A stretch of DNA of 64,000 nucleotides from Bryopsis sp. KO-2023. Lineage: Eukaryota; Chlorophyta; Ulvophyceae; Bryopsidales; Bryopsidaceae. Of the stretch, positions 55,008 through 63,848 are shown one piece after another. A program made the position numbers and the translations under genes. Under the pieces are notes generated by a model. It had not been told where the DNA came from and did not search any database. It saw nothing but the letters and a program-made list of their open reading frames with translations. The DNA lies in contig BSYQ01000003.1 of the NCBI GenBank assembly GCA_030272585.1, positions 1,674,001-1,738,000 of the forward strand, written 5' to 3'. Each line of letters starts with the position of its first letter. Within the stretch, counting starts at the first letter, position 1.

Positions 55008-58000
55008 ACACGGACAATCTCGGTTCAGCGGGGGAAGACAAGGATTTCCCTTCCTCTAGCTATCTCGGGCAAGCCTCGACCCACCGAGACTATGAGCGTG
55101 GGCGACATGGAACAGACATCCGCGGCCAAGCTTTTAAAGGATGCGCGTGCTGGACAAGGAGACGTTGTGATGGTAGTGGTTACCGAAGCCGAGGCCGAAC
55201 AAAACGATGAACATGCCAAAGATGATATCAGCAAGTTGGTTCGGCCCGAGCTCTCAAAAGCGATCACCCAGCTCTTAACGGACTACAAGCGAGTCTTCGC
55301 TTCTGACCTTCCTAAAGGACCACCACCGGTCAGGAACGGTCATGAATTCGAGATCGAACTGGAGGAAGGAACTAAGCCGATCTTTCGGCCTATGTACAAG
55401 CTCTCTCCAGCCGAACTCGCGGAGGTCCGAAAACAGCTCGACTACATGTTGGACCGGGAGCTGATTCGGCCCTCAAAGAGTCCGTGGGGCGCCCCCATCC
55501 TTTTCGCCAACAAGAAGGATGGAGGGCTTCGCTTTTGCATTGACTACCGGTGGATCAACCAGCGGACGGTCAAGAACCGCTACCCACTCCCTCTCCCTGA
55601 AGAATTATTGGACCGCCTCCAGGGAGCCAAAATCTTCACTCGGCTGGACTTGCGCTCGGGGTACTGGCAGATGCCCATCCGGGCCGAAGATCAGGAGAAG
55701 ACCGCTTTTCGGACCCGTTATGGGCACTACGAATACAAAGTAGTGCCCTTCGGCCTAACGAATGCACCCCCGCAGTTCATGGCGATGGTGAACGACCTCT
55801 TCCGGGATTTCCACGATAAGTTTCTTGTGGTCTTCCTGGACGACATCATCGTCTACAGTAAAACGGAGGAGGAACACGCGGAGCACCTTCGGCTCGTGCT
55901 GGACAAGCTGGCCGAGCATCAGCTCTACGCGAAAGCGTCAAAGTGTTCCATCGCCGTCAAAGAACTGGATTTCGTGGGGCATTGGATTTCGGCCGACGGC
56001 ATCTCCCCTCATCGCAGCAAGACCCAAGCCATTCAAGATTGGAAGCCCCTACAGTCTGTGCCGGAAGTGCGGAGTTTTCTGGGCATGGTGTCCTACTACC
56101 GACGCTTCATCAGGGAGTTTTCAAGGATTGCTGCTCCCATCCAGAAGCTCGTCAAGAAGGACCAAGCCTGGGAATGGGGTCCGGCCCAGACAGCAGCGTT
56201 TCAAGAGCTCAAGGACCGACTCACTTCGGCCCCAGTACTCTTAATCCCGGACCCAGCCAAGCCGTATGTTATTGCCACAAATGCATCGGACTTCGCATCA
56301 GGAGCTACCTTAATGCAGGGCAGCAAGGAGGAAGGTTATCAGCCCATTGCATTTTTGAGCCGTTCCCTGAACTCCGCCGAGCAGAAGTATTCGGCCTACG
56401 AAAGGGAACTATTGGGCATCTCCTATGCTCTCGCCCAATGGCGTCACTACCTGGAAGGAGCTCCTGGTGGAACTACGGTGTATACGGATCACCTCCCAGC
56501 TACCCATTTTCTACAGCAACGCGTCCTTTCACGGACTCAAACGCGTTGGTTGAAGTCTGGATCGTTCCAGTCTATCAAGCCGAAGATTTTATATCTTCCG
56601 GGCCGAGCCAATTTTGTGGCCGATGCGCTTTCTCGCAAGCCACAACTCCGGCTCAATGCGATTTTGGGGGCCAAAATCTCGCCCGGGGAGGCACAAGACT
56701 GGCAAGCCGCCATAAAGGAGGACCCTATTCTTCGACCAATCGTGACCAAACTTGAAGAGGGACGAGCAGTGCAGGGGTACACCCTGACCCCAGATGGACT
56801 GCTCATGTATCAAGCCAAGGACGTTGGAGCCGAGCCGAAACTCGTTGTGCCGGTTTCCAAACGCCAGGTGGTATTGCACGACCACCACGATGTGCCGATG
56901 GCGGGACATCCAGGGAAAGCTCGGACAGCCGAGCTTGTGAGCCGAAGACATTGGTGGAAAGGCTGGCGCCGAGCCGTGAACCACTATGTCGAATCGTGCC
57001 CCACTTGCCAGATGATGAAGACCGAGAATTCCAAGCAGAAAGGGTTGCTACACCCTCTGCCAGTTCCGGCCTACAAGTGGGAGCAGCTGACGACCGACCT
57101 CGTTACTGACTTACCGAAGTCTAACGGGTACACGGCCGTGGCTGTCTTTGTGGATCGGCTCACGAAGATGTGCAAGTTCGTCCCGTGCACCAAGGAGGTT
57201 TCGGCGAAAGGATATGCCGAGCTCTTTCTCTCCAAAGTATTCCCCACCTCAGGGATACCGGAAGTTATCGTGTCTGATCGAGACCCAAGATTTACGAGCC
57301 AGTTCTACAAGGAGTTGTTTCGGCTCGTGGGCACCGATCTAAGGATGTCGACCGCTCACCATCCGCAATCTGATGGACAGAGCGAAGTTACAATCCGAAC
57401 ACTGGAGAACTTTCTTCGGCCCTACATTGAAGCGAGGCCGGAGACATGGAGTGAATACCTCAGCACGGCCGAATTTGCTGCAAACAATTCGGTCAACGCC
57501 AGCACCAAATACACCCCTTTCTACCTGATGTATGGGCAACACCCAAGAGGCTTGGAGGCCGACCGGCCGAGTACAAACATGGAGGCGGCCGAGGCCATGG
57601 TGAGCCGAATGAACCGAGACCTGGAGGAGGCCAAAGCAAACTACGCTTCGGCCCAGGAGACCATGTGTGAGAGCGCCAACAAAAAGAGGCGACATGTGGA
57701 ATTCGCAGTGGGACAGGAGGTTTGCCTCCGAAGTGCCCACCTCCCTTTGGCCGTAACCAAGCACATTCCGGCCAAGGTCAGGCGAAGGTTCATCGGGCCG
57801 TTCAAGGTTGAGGCCGTAATATCACCAGTGGCCTATAGGCTCGACCTCCCACCAGGCTGGAGGCTTCACCCTACATTCCACGTCTCCAAGCTCAAGGAAT
57901 ACAAGCGGTCCGAGGAGTTCGTGCGGGATGCACCTCCCGGCCCGGCTCTCATCGATGAGCTGGATGGAGAAGAGGAATACGAAGTGGAGGCTATTGTCAG

Positions 58001-58145
58001 GGAGAAAGGAAAGGGAAGAGGAAAACGTTATTTGGTTTGCTGGAAAGGATACCAACCCCATGAGGCAACATGGGAGCCGAAGGAGAGTCTGACACATTGT
58101 TCAGATCTGCTGGCCGAGTTCGTTGCACGAACGGGCCGAGCATGA
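55008..58145 (+). CDS. Chromovirus-2 Pol, C-terminal part: reverse transcriptase, RNase H, integrase, chromodomain
   Basis: In frame with 53147-53974 after MITE removal; first internal Met at 55092. Reverse transcriptase: F-C-I-D-Y-R-W-I-N, F-T-R-L-D-L-R-S-G-Y, P-F-G-L-T-N-A-P, V-V-F-L-D-D-I-I-V-Y. RNase H: the first catalytic position reads A-T-N-A-S (Asn for the usual Asp; codon AAT near 56281), while Y-E-R-E-L-L and Y-T-D-H and A-D-A-L-S-R are normal. Integrase: H-x3-H...C-P-T-C, D (T-T-D-L-V-T-D), D (V-S-D-R-D-P-R-F), E (Q-S-D-G-Q-S-E). A C-terminal chromodomain (Y-L-V-C-W-K-G-Y...A-T-W-E-P) ends near residue 1,010 counted from 55092. Confidence 0.95.
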   Translation, partial: TRTISVQRGKTRISLPLAISGKPRPTETMSVGDMEQTSAAKLLKDARAGQGDVVMVVVTEAEAEQNDEHAKDDISKLVRPELSKAITQLLTDYKRVFASDLPKGPPPVRNGHEFEIELEEGTKPIFRPMYKLSPAELAEVRKQLDYMLDRELIRPSKSPWGAPILFANKKDGGLRFCIDYRWINQRTVKNRYPLPLPEELLDRLQGAKIFTRLDLRSGYWQMPIRAEDQEKTAFRTRYGHYEYKVVPFGLTNAPPQFMAMVNDLFRDFHDKFLVVFLDDIIVYSKTEEEHAEHLRLVLDKLAEHQLYAKASKCSIAVKELDFVGHWISADGISPHRSKTQAIQDWKPLQSVPEVRSFLGMVSYYRRFIREFSRIAAPIQKLVKKDQAWEWGPAQTAAFQELKDRLTSAPVLLIPDPAKPYVIATNASDFASGATLMQGSKEEGYQPIAFLSRSLNSAEQKYSAYERELLGISYALAQWRHYLEGAPGGTTVYTDHLPATHFLQQRVLSRTQTRWLKSGSFQSIKPKILYLPGRANFVADALSRKPQLRLNAILGAKISPGEAQDWQAAIKEDPILRPIVTKLEEGRAVQGYTLTPDGLLMYQAKDVGAEPKLVVPVSKRQVVLHDHHDVPMAGHPGKARTAELVSRRHWWKGWRRAVNHYVESCPTCQMMKTENSKQKGLLHPLPVPAYKWEQLTTDLVTDLPKSNGYTAVAVFVDRLTKMCKFVPCTKEVSAKGYAELFLSKVFPTSGIPEVIVSDRDPRFTSQFYKELFRLVGTDLRMSTAHHPQSDGQSEVTIRTLENFLRPYIEARPETWSEYLSTAEFAANNSVNASTKYTPFYLMYGQHPRGLEADRPSTNMEAAEAMVSRMNRDLEEAKANYASAQETMCESANKKRRHVEFAVGQEVCLRSAHLPLAVTKHIPAKVRRRFIGPFKVEAVISPVAYRLDLPPGWRLHPTFHVSKLKEYKRSEEFVRDAPPGPALIDELDGEEEYEVEAIVREKGKGRGKRYLVCWKGYQPHEATWEPKESLTHCSDLLAEFVARTGRA

Positions 58146-58470
58146 CTGGAGGAAGCTTCTGATGCAACTGACGAGGGTGATGGGGGAGTTGGAAGTCATG
58201 ATGACGAACTGATGAGGTCAACCTCGGCCGGAATGGGACGGTACCTCAAACGGGGCGGTACCTCGGAAGTTCGGAGGGAATTCCCATCCCTCGTCACATC
58301 AGAGTGTACCTTTCAGTTGCGCACTGTGTCTGACCAGTACCTCATCGGCGAATTTAAGGAGAAGTAACGAAGGCGCTACAGAAAGCCTTTGTTTGATTGA
58401 GTCAGAGAAAAAAAAAAAAAAGAGAGAGAGCCCACACGGCCGAACACAGAAAAGAAAGGAAAGGGGAGCC

Positions 58471-59688
58471 ATGGATCTGACAGCGGCCAACTTGGAGCGA
58501 TTTCTGCAGGACGCGCGACAGTCCACTGAGCAGAAGAACAAGCTCGAGGCCGAACTCGCCGAATGGCAAAATAGGGCCAACGAGGCGGAGAAGCGGGCAA
58601 AGGCCGCTGAGGAGAAAGTGGCTCAGTTGGAGGAACAGCTGAAAACGCAGCGCTTGGATGCGTTTCGGCAAGCAGCAGTGTGGGGGCAGGAAAGGGAAAG
58701 GCTGGCGAAAACAGCCATGTCCGAAGCTATCGACACTCTCAATCGTGGACTGCAGCGTATGGAAATGGACCAACCTCCGGCCCAGGAAAAAGGAAAAGAG
58801 CACGTGGAAACCGAAACGGTGGAAGACTCGGTACAGGAAGAAGTCGTTACGGAAAGGCCACCGGAGGGACCATCGTCAACCCCACTGAAGGTGGTGGTCC
58901 CGCGACGAAAAAGATCAAGGAAGCTCAAGGGTCGAGGGGTCGGGAGGTTCATACTGGACGAGGCGATGGAGGTGGACCAGGCGGAGGCCGAGGGGGAGGA
59001 CGAGCAGCAATTGTGGGACTACACGGAGGATCCCTATGCCGATTTGGAGGACGCTCTTCCCCCAAGGCCGAAGCCTGGTCCAGTGTTGCTCTCGGGGAGT
59101 GAGGATGACCCGATATCCGAGGAACCCCCGAAGGCATCGTCCCTACCTCCACCACCACCTCCAGCACCTGCTCCGTCCACGTTCGCCTGCGCCGCTTGCG
59201 CATATCCGCGGGAAGCTCCCCGCCCTGGGTTGGATCGGGTGCTCTGCAAAAAGGGGCATCTTTTGTGCAAAAAACACAATGTGGGGTTGAGGATCGCGGC
59301 ACGAGCAGGAGCACTCATCTCGGCCGACGAGTCGGGAGGACCTTACCTCCCCCGCATACAGGATCTCATCGGTGAGGGAGACCAAGGCGTCAGGCCGATC
59401 CTCCCATTCGACGCCCCACTCCCGGATTGTCCAAGCTGTACCAAGGAGTCGTTAAAGGGTCGCTGGCCGGGCAAGCTCAAAGAGCAGATCGGCACCTGGA
59501 ATACTCAGTATTTCCAGGCTCTCGGCTTGGAACTCCCAGGAGCAGCCAGATCGCACCGCCAGCCGAGCCACCCACCACCATCACCAGACCAACCATCAGC
59601 ACCTTCCTCGGCGACTCGCCTTCCGCTCCCTCCACACAGCCCAGCAACGTCCAAGAGGCATGGGCCGAGGACCAGGTCGCAGAAATAG
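58471..59688 (+). CDS. Chromovirus-2 extra 3' ORF: coiled coil plus RING-like Cys/His module
   Basis: 405 residues from Met 58471 (M-D-L-T-A-A-N-L-E-R-F-L); an in-frame ATG at 58393 would add a lysine-rich leader. It starts 325 bp after the pol stop in a different frame. N-terminal coiled coil (residues about 5-65), an acidic middle with a basic patch, a Pro-rich tract, then a Cys/His cluster: C-A-A-C, 15 residues, C-K-K-G-H-L-L-C-K-K-H, about 50 residues, C-P-S-C. The spacing C-x2-C-x15-C-x3-H-x2-C-x2-H...C-x2-C is RING-like. The C-terminus is Pro/Ser-rich and basic. It occupies the position of env or antisense ORFs in other LTR elements but has no signal peptide or membrane segment. Confidence 0.7.
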   Translation: MDLTAANLERFLQDARQSTEQKNKLEAELAEWQNRANEAEKRAKAAEEKVAQLEEQLKTQRLDAFRQAAVWGQERERLAKTAMSEAIDTLNRGLQRMEMDQPPAQEKGKEHVETETVEDSVQEEVVTERPPEGPSSTPLKVVVPRRKRSRKLKGRGVGRFILDEAMEVDQAEAEGEDEQQLWDYTEDPYADLEDALPPRPKPGPVLLSGSEDDPISEEPPKASSLPPPPPPAPAPSTFACAACAYPREAPRPGLDRVLCKKGHLLCKKHNVGLRIAARAGALISADESGGPYLPRIQDLIGEGDQGVRPILPFDAPLPDCPSCTKESLKGRWPGKLKEQIGTWNTQYFQALGLELPGAARSHRQPSHPPPSPDQPSAPSSATRLPLPPHSPATSKRHGPRTRSQK

Positions 59689-60219
59689 GCGAACTGGTAT
59701 CGGGAACGAAAGAAAAAGGGCAAGGGATGTTTGGGTGTTTTTACAGTGTGATGGTGGGAGACTGGGATTGGGCTGAGTTTCTGTTGATTTTACTTTTCTG
59801 GATAAGGGACATTCAGATCCAGAACTGGGTTATTTTGTTTTGAGTTCTGACCCAATGGTTTTTTATACAATGATTTTTAGACAGTGGATTGGCCAGGCTG
59901 GGTCAATCACCTGCTTTCTGGATACTTATAAGGGAATCTGCATTTGGACCTTATGGGTTGCTTTGTATAAACAGTTAGCTGGTTTACAGTACATGATTCG
60001 GCCTGCAGGTGGCAGCCTTATCATTTGGTTGATTTTGTTGATAATTCGCTTAGGGTTTTTGAACACTCTTTTAATTCAGCGAAGGTTAAACATTATTTGA
60101 CTCCCTTAAAGCTAAAGGCTTGTTGGATGCCTTGAAAGCGTTTTATGTGTGTCTATGCGTATGTGTGAGTGTAACCCCCAAATTTCGGTTACTTGGGTAC
60201 GCGAGGCGCGTACTTGCGT

Positions 60220-60233
60220 GGGGGGGGAGTGGT
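60220..60233 (+). other. Polypurine tract of chromovirus-2
   Basis: GGGGGGGGAGTGGT directly abutting the 3' LTR at 60234; the expected plus-strand primer site. Confidence 0.75.
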
Positions 60234-60620
60234 TGATACGAACTTCCGTCGTATGACACGTGGTTCGGCCCACTCACCCAACACGTGGTTCGGCCTGACA
60301 GTAGTCGGACCGAACCAGCTCACCATCACCATAGCCACACATTAAGGGAGAGGGCCAGGCCGCCTCTGAGGTGGCAACCCTCAGTCGGCCTGGAACCTCA
60401 CATTCAGCTTAGGGTCCATTAGGACACGGCCAAGGGGCCATTAGGACACTGAGTTGGATGAAAGGGTTGGACAGGCTGTCGGCCCGGCCGAATACTTATT
60501 CGGCCCGGACCACAGCCTCATTGTAACTTGGACTATTGTAAAGATCCTTGTTTGAGAAAGTCTTTCCGTGCTCTAGACGTAAGTCCACTCGACTAGTCTA
60601 TTTGTTCCACGTTTGTATCA
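60234..60620 (+). repeat. Chromovirus-2 3' LTR
   Basis: Same length as the 5' LTR and I saw no base difference, indicating a recent insertion. Preceded by the polypurine tract GGGGGGGGAGTGGT. Confidence 0.95.
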
Positions 60621-60980
60621 GCTCCCCTGTGCTTTGGAGCCTCTCCCTCCTCTCCCTCCTCTCCCTCCTCTCCCTCCTCTCCCTCCTGTCCCTCCTGTCA
60701 CTCCTGTCCCTACTGACACTCCTGACCCTCCTGACCCTCCTACTGCTCCTGACCCTCCTACTGCTCTTGACCCTCCTGTTTGTCCTGTTCCTCCTGTTCC
60801 TCCTATTCCTCCTGTCCCTGCCTGTCGATTTGGCGTCTCCAATCCCATGCTCTGGCCCTCTCTTTCTGGCGTGACAGCTGCCCCACTACACTCTTGAAGG
60901 CGAGCCGTCTCCCTTTGATCGAATTCCAGCAACGCGCGCTCCTCCCTCTCCTCAAAAGTAGCGATCTTTTTGGGGGCCAT
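60621..60980 (-). CDS. hAT transposase exon 1, 5' part
   Basis: Starts at ATG 60980-60978 (M-A-P-K-K-I-A-T-F-E-E-R-E-E-R). A charged N-terminus is followed by a glycine-rich tract encoded by a CTCCCTCCT-type minisatellite (about 60642-60800). The frame runs through the GCTCC duplication and continues in phase at 31529, on the other side of chromovirus-2, so the element landed in an intact exon. Confidence 0.85.
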
Positions 60981-61109
60981 TTTCCTTCTCTCTTTTCTTT
61001 TCCTTTTTTTGCTGTAGGTACGCACACAGGTCGGCAAGGGTTCGGCAAGCGAAAACGTCGAAAGGGCAGGAATGGTTGCGCCCTTCTATTTGTAGTGGCG
61101 ATGCCGTGA

Positions 61110-61491
61110 AAGAGTGAGAGAACGCACTGTGCAACACAGTGCGTTGTCTGTGCAGCACAGTGCGTCGTCTGTGCAGCACAGTGCGCCGTCCGTGCAGCAC
61201 TGTGCAGCACACAGATCACGTGGTCTGTGTGCTGCACAGTGCTGCACAGACGGCGCACTGTGCTGCACAGACAACGCACTGTGCTGCGCACAGTCGCACG
61301 TGGGCGCACAGGTTGTACAGGGGGTCGAACTTCTGTTTCACACAGGGTTTGTACAGTACAGGACAGACGTGGGTCTGTCCTGTGGATTTTCGGAAAACAG
61401 GACAGGACAGCACAGGGTGCACAGAACCTGCACAGACCCCTGTCCTGTGCGCCGCACAGGACAGGGGTCTGTCCTATGCAGCCCATGACTG
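61110..61491. repeat. Right subterminal array of the hAT element
   Basis: Direct and inverted copies of CTGTGCAGCACAGTGCG, plus CAGGACAG and GCACAGACCCCTGTCCTGTGC units, ending in the terminal repeat. Arrays like this are where hAT transposases bind; here the motif is shared with the left end and with the MITE at 18237-18617. Confidence 0.8.
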
Positions 61492-61499
61492 GTGGAGGG

Positions 61500-62060
61500 T
61501 AAGGTGTTCAAGTTCTTCGAGAAGGCTGAGGATAGGTACATCCAAGCCATGGGCTACAAGGATAACTTCTGTAAGGCATTCTGGTGCTCATCCATGTCGA
61601 ATTCGATAGGTGTGCAGATAGACATGGAAATGGTGAAATCAACATCGAGGAATTCCTGATGTTTCAAGAGAAGCAAAATATGTTGTCATGACTTACAGGT
61701 TGGTCTGTGAGCGCAAAGCTTATGATCCTGAGCATCTCCAGAACAAGAGTGTATTAACAACAGGGCCGGGTGGGGTTTCAGGCTCCTCTGCTCAGATCTT
61801 GTAGTTTCAGGGCTCAACTCGACATCCTCTTCGTATATCTCACTATGACTGATGTCAACTATTCGTGTGATGACATCTGTATCAACTTGGTATGCGTGCT
61901 ATGGGCAGGTGACATGAGAGGGGTCGTTTTTGTGAAGAATGAGACCGCCAATGTTTTCAAGGGTGAGCAGTGTGAGTTTCTGGGTCGCGAAAAGCACAGC
62001 AGTCGTCAATGGACATAGTTCAGTGCCTTAAAATCGGTCTGGTCGGTTGAAGGATGCCAT
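61500..62060 (+). pseudogene. Degraded coding-like fragment with an EF-hand-like motif
   Basis: Immediately right of the hAT element a frame reads K-V-F-K-F-F-E-K-A-E-D-R-Y-I-Q-A-M-G-Y. Near 61615-61670 an EF-hand-like I-D-M...N-G-E-I-N-I-E-E-F-L-M-F-Q appears only if a frameshift is allowed, and the calcium loop is too short. Later sequence has several stops. It may be a decayed gene or exons with unseen introns. Confidence 0.35.
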
Positions 62061-62445
62061 TTGCAAAATACAAAGCTAACATTGTCACTATTGTTGACCC
62101 CAGGAGTACCTTGCCCCTTCAACTATGTAGCCTGAAACACATGGTCATCAACAGACTCAACTACGACCAGGTGATTTTGATATGCTCTGAAAATGGTGAT
62201 GCAGTTGGGAAATTCTCTTTCATTTGGCCTAGATAAGCACGGAGAGGAAACTGCAAATGGTGAGAATTCAGGTGAGATAATGAAGAGCAGGTAAAATCGA
62301 AAGTCAAAATTCAAGCACATTTGAAAAGGAGAACGTGCGTTGTAGGTGAACAGGATGAAAGCAAGCCCCTGTCTTTTGTACAGTCGTGAATTTTGTTCCC
62401 GAGTAGACAAAGAATTCAGATTTCCAGCATCTCATTTGTATAGGG

Positions 62446-62640
62446 TACCTCGAGATGGTCTGGAATCTGATGAATCAAGGCTGCAATATGAGAAACACCA
62501 ACCATTACGGCCACTCAGTTCTTTATGTAGCCGCTTTGGAGGGAGAACTGAAGGTGGTAAGTGTTTTGCTGCAAATGGGTGTTGGATTTGAGAAATTGTT
62601 GAAGCGCAACAGGTGGAACTGGACTCTGTTTCATTGTGTA
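62446..62640 (+). pseudogene. Possible ankyrin-repeat exon
   Basis: A short frame includes G-H-S-V-L-Y-V-A-A-L-E-G-E-L-K-V-V-S-V-L-L-Q-M-G, which fits one ankyrin repeat (G-x-T-x-L-x-x-A-A-x-x-G-x-x-x-V-V-x-x-L-L). Neighbouring repeats and splice sites are not clear, so it may be a relic. Confidence 0.4.
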
Positions 62641-62860
62641 TTTCGAAAAAGCTTCATGGGGTTGGTGCGGGAAGGTGAGGTCCTTATGGCAGAGCTCTCC
62701 ACAAAAAAAAACATGGCAGAATCAAGCACTGTTAGGATCTCAAACAAGTGGGTGATGATAAAAGTATGAGTAAATATAATTTGGATTATCATTGGAATCA
62801 AGTTCTCCAGTTTGAAGTGTTCACATCGACAAAGGTTTGAAAAAATGAAAAATAATGGGG

Positions 62861-62906
62861 GCTGCTGGTCGCTGTTCTTGGGTTCGAATCCCGAGAGCCC
62901 TTTTTA
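62861..62906 (+). other. tRNA-like 3' remnant
   Basis: CTTGGGTTCGAATCCCGAG forms a T-arm, then AGCCC and a TTTTT run as at a pol III terminator. No convincing D-arm or anticodon arm precedes it, so it is a tRNA relic. Confidence 0.5.
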
Positions 62907-62974
62907 TAGACGGACGTGTGGACTCCCAACGTTCATATGGAGTGAGTCACTGGCCTTATCACCTTTGCTTGTTT

Positions 62975-63262
62975 GCCGCTTGCGCGCCGCTTGCACGCCG
63001 CTTGCCCAAAATCAAAATCATAATCACACAATATCGATGGCATTTCCGTCGCTTGCATGTCGCTTGCGCCGTGCTTGCAGTATGATTGCGCGCAAGCGAT
63101 TTGCAAGCACGCTTGCGAATCGCTTGCATCCCGCTTGCGCATCGCTTGCACGCAATCGTACTGCAAGCGCACGCTTGCCCTTTAGGTTGCGCGCAAGCGA
63201 CCACCGCAAGCGTGTTGCAAGCGATGCGCAAGCGCAACAAATTTCCGACGTGCGTTTCACTA
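62975..63262. repeat. Palindromic TTGCGCGCAAGCG repeat cluster (copy 2)
   Basis: GCTTGC/GCAAGC units with TTGCGCGCAAGCGA cores. Its right edge CAACAAATTTCCGACGTGCG is the inverse of the left edge of the 17.6 kb cluster, and AATCAAAATCATAATC matches the far side of that copy. A dispersed repeat family. Confidence 0.7.
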
Positions 63263-63848
63263 CCACTCCAGAGTGGTGGGTGCACACGAAAGCAACTCAA
63301 GCAACTCGTCAACACAGCCGGTTGCACCCTCCTCCGCCCCTCCACTATGAGGTGACACCTTGATGCACATTCTTTTTTCTCCACACACAAGATCAAGCCA
63401 AACCGACGACGCAATTCTCATGGACCGTCGTGGCTGGAAAACAGTGTCGGGATTGGGTGCCCTGTTGCCGAAAACTAAACGCCAGTCGGGAGAGAGCGAA
63501 TTTCTTCAAGCCTCCACGACCCCTCTGCTCCAGTCGACTGTGGACTCCTGATTGAGCTGGGGTTCGGCGGCGGCCACACGTGACCTTAAAAAAGGGCGTG
63601 CTCGGGCGTCAACTGAATCCGAATCCTGCGCATCGCCGAGCGTCGCTACGATAAAGTGCATATCGTCTGTCCACGTGTTTAACACACTCCCCTGCAATAA
63701 AACGTACGCATTCTTTACCCGCACACCCTTCCCTCAATCGGTTCATTTTGTCTGCCGTGGTGTAGACGGTCGCAACCCCGCGCAGCTTTTCCAAACCCGC
63801 CTAGGCAACTAACGACGTCCTATTACCCAAGGTCGGATCCCGTCCAAG
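63263..63848. other. Spacer upstream of the last gene
   Basis: No gene supported. Short frames occur on both strands without recognisable motifs. It should contain the promoter of the gene beginning at 63849. Confidence 0.5.

Larger units (their letters stand above)
31535..60620 (+). mobile_element. Chromovirus-2: Ty3/gypsy retrotransposon with chromodomain and an extra 3' ORF, carrying nested inserts
   Basis: LTRs of 387 bp (31535-31921 and 60234-60620) look identical. The 5-bp duplication GCTCC is at 31530-31534 and 60621-60625. PBS TGGTTTCGGAGC is at 31924-31935; the purine tract 60220-60233 abuts the 3' LTR. Inserts: L1 at the CCACC site in gag, and a MITE at the GCTTTCGG site in pol. 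Without L1 and its duplication the element is about 10.5 kb. ORF order: ORF A, Gag, Pol, 3' ORF. 59689-60219 is AT-rich untranslated sequence with nothing recognisable. Confidence 0.95.
18709..61491 (-). mobile_element. Autonomous-type hAT DNA transposon split by nested LTR elements
   Basis: Termini CAGACATGGGCTG (18709) and CAGCCCATGACTG (ending 61491) form imperfect terminal inverted repeats. An exact 8-bp target duplication GTGGAGGG lies at 18701-18708 and 61492-61499, as hAT elements make. Without the two chromoviruses and their 5-bp duplications the element is about 6,045 bp. Contents on the minus strand: right subterminal CTGTGCAGCACAG array (61110-61491), a 13-exon transposase gene, a tandem repeat block (26720-27025), and a left subterminal array (18709-18871 plus 26519-26700). 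Strand is that of the transposase. Confidence 0.93.
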
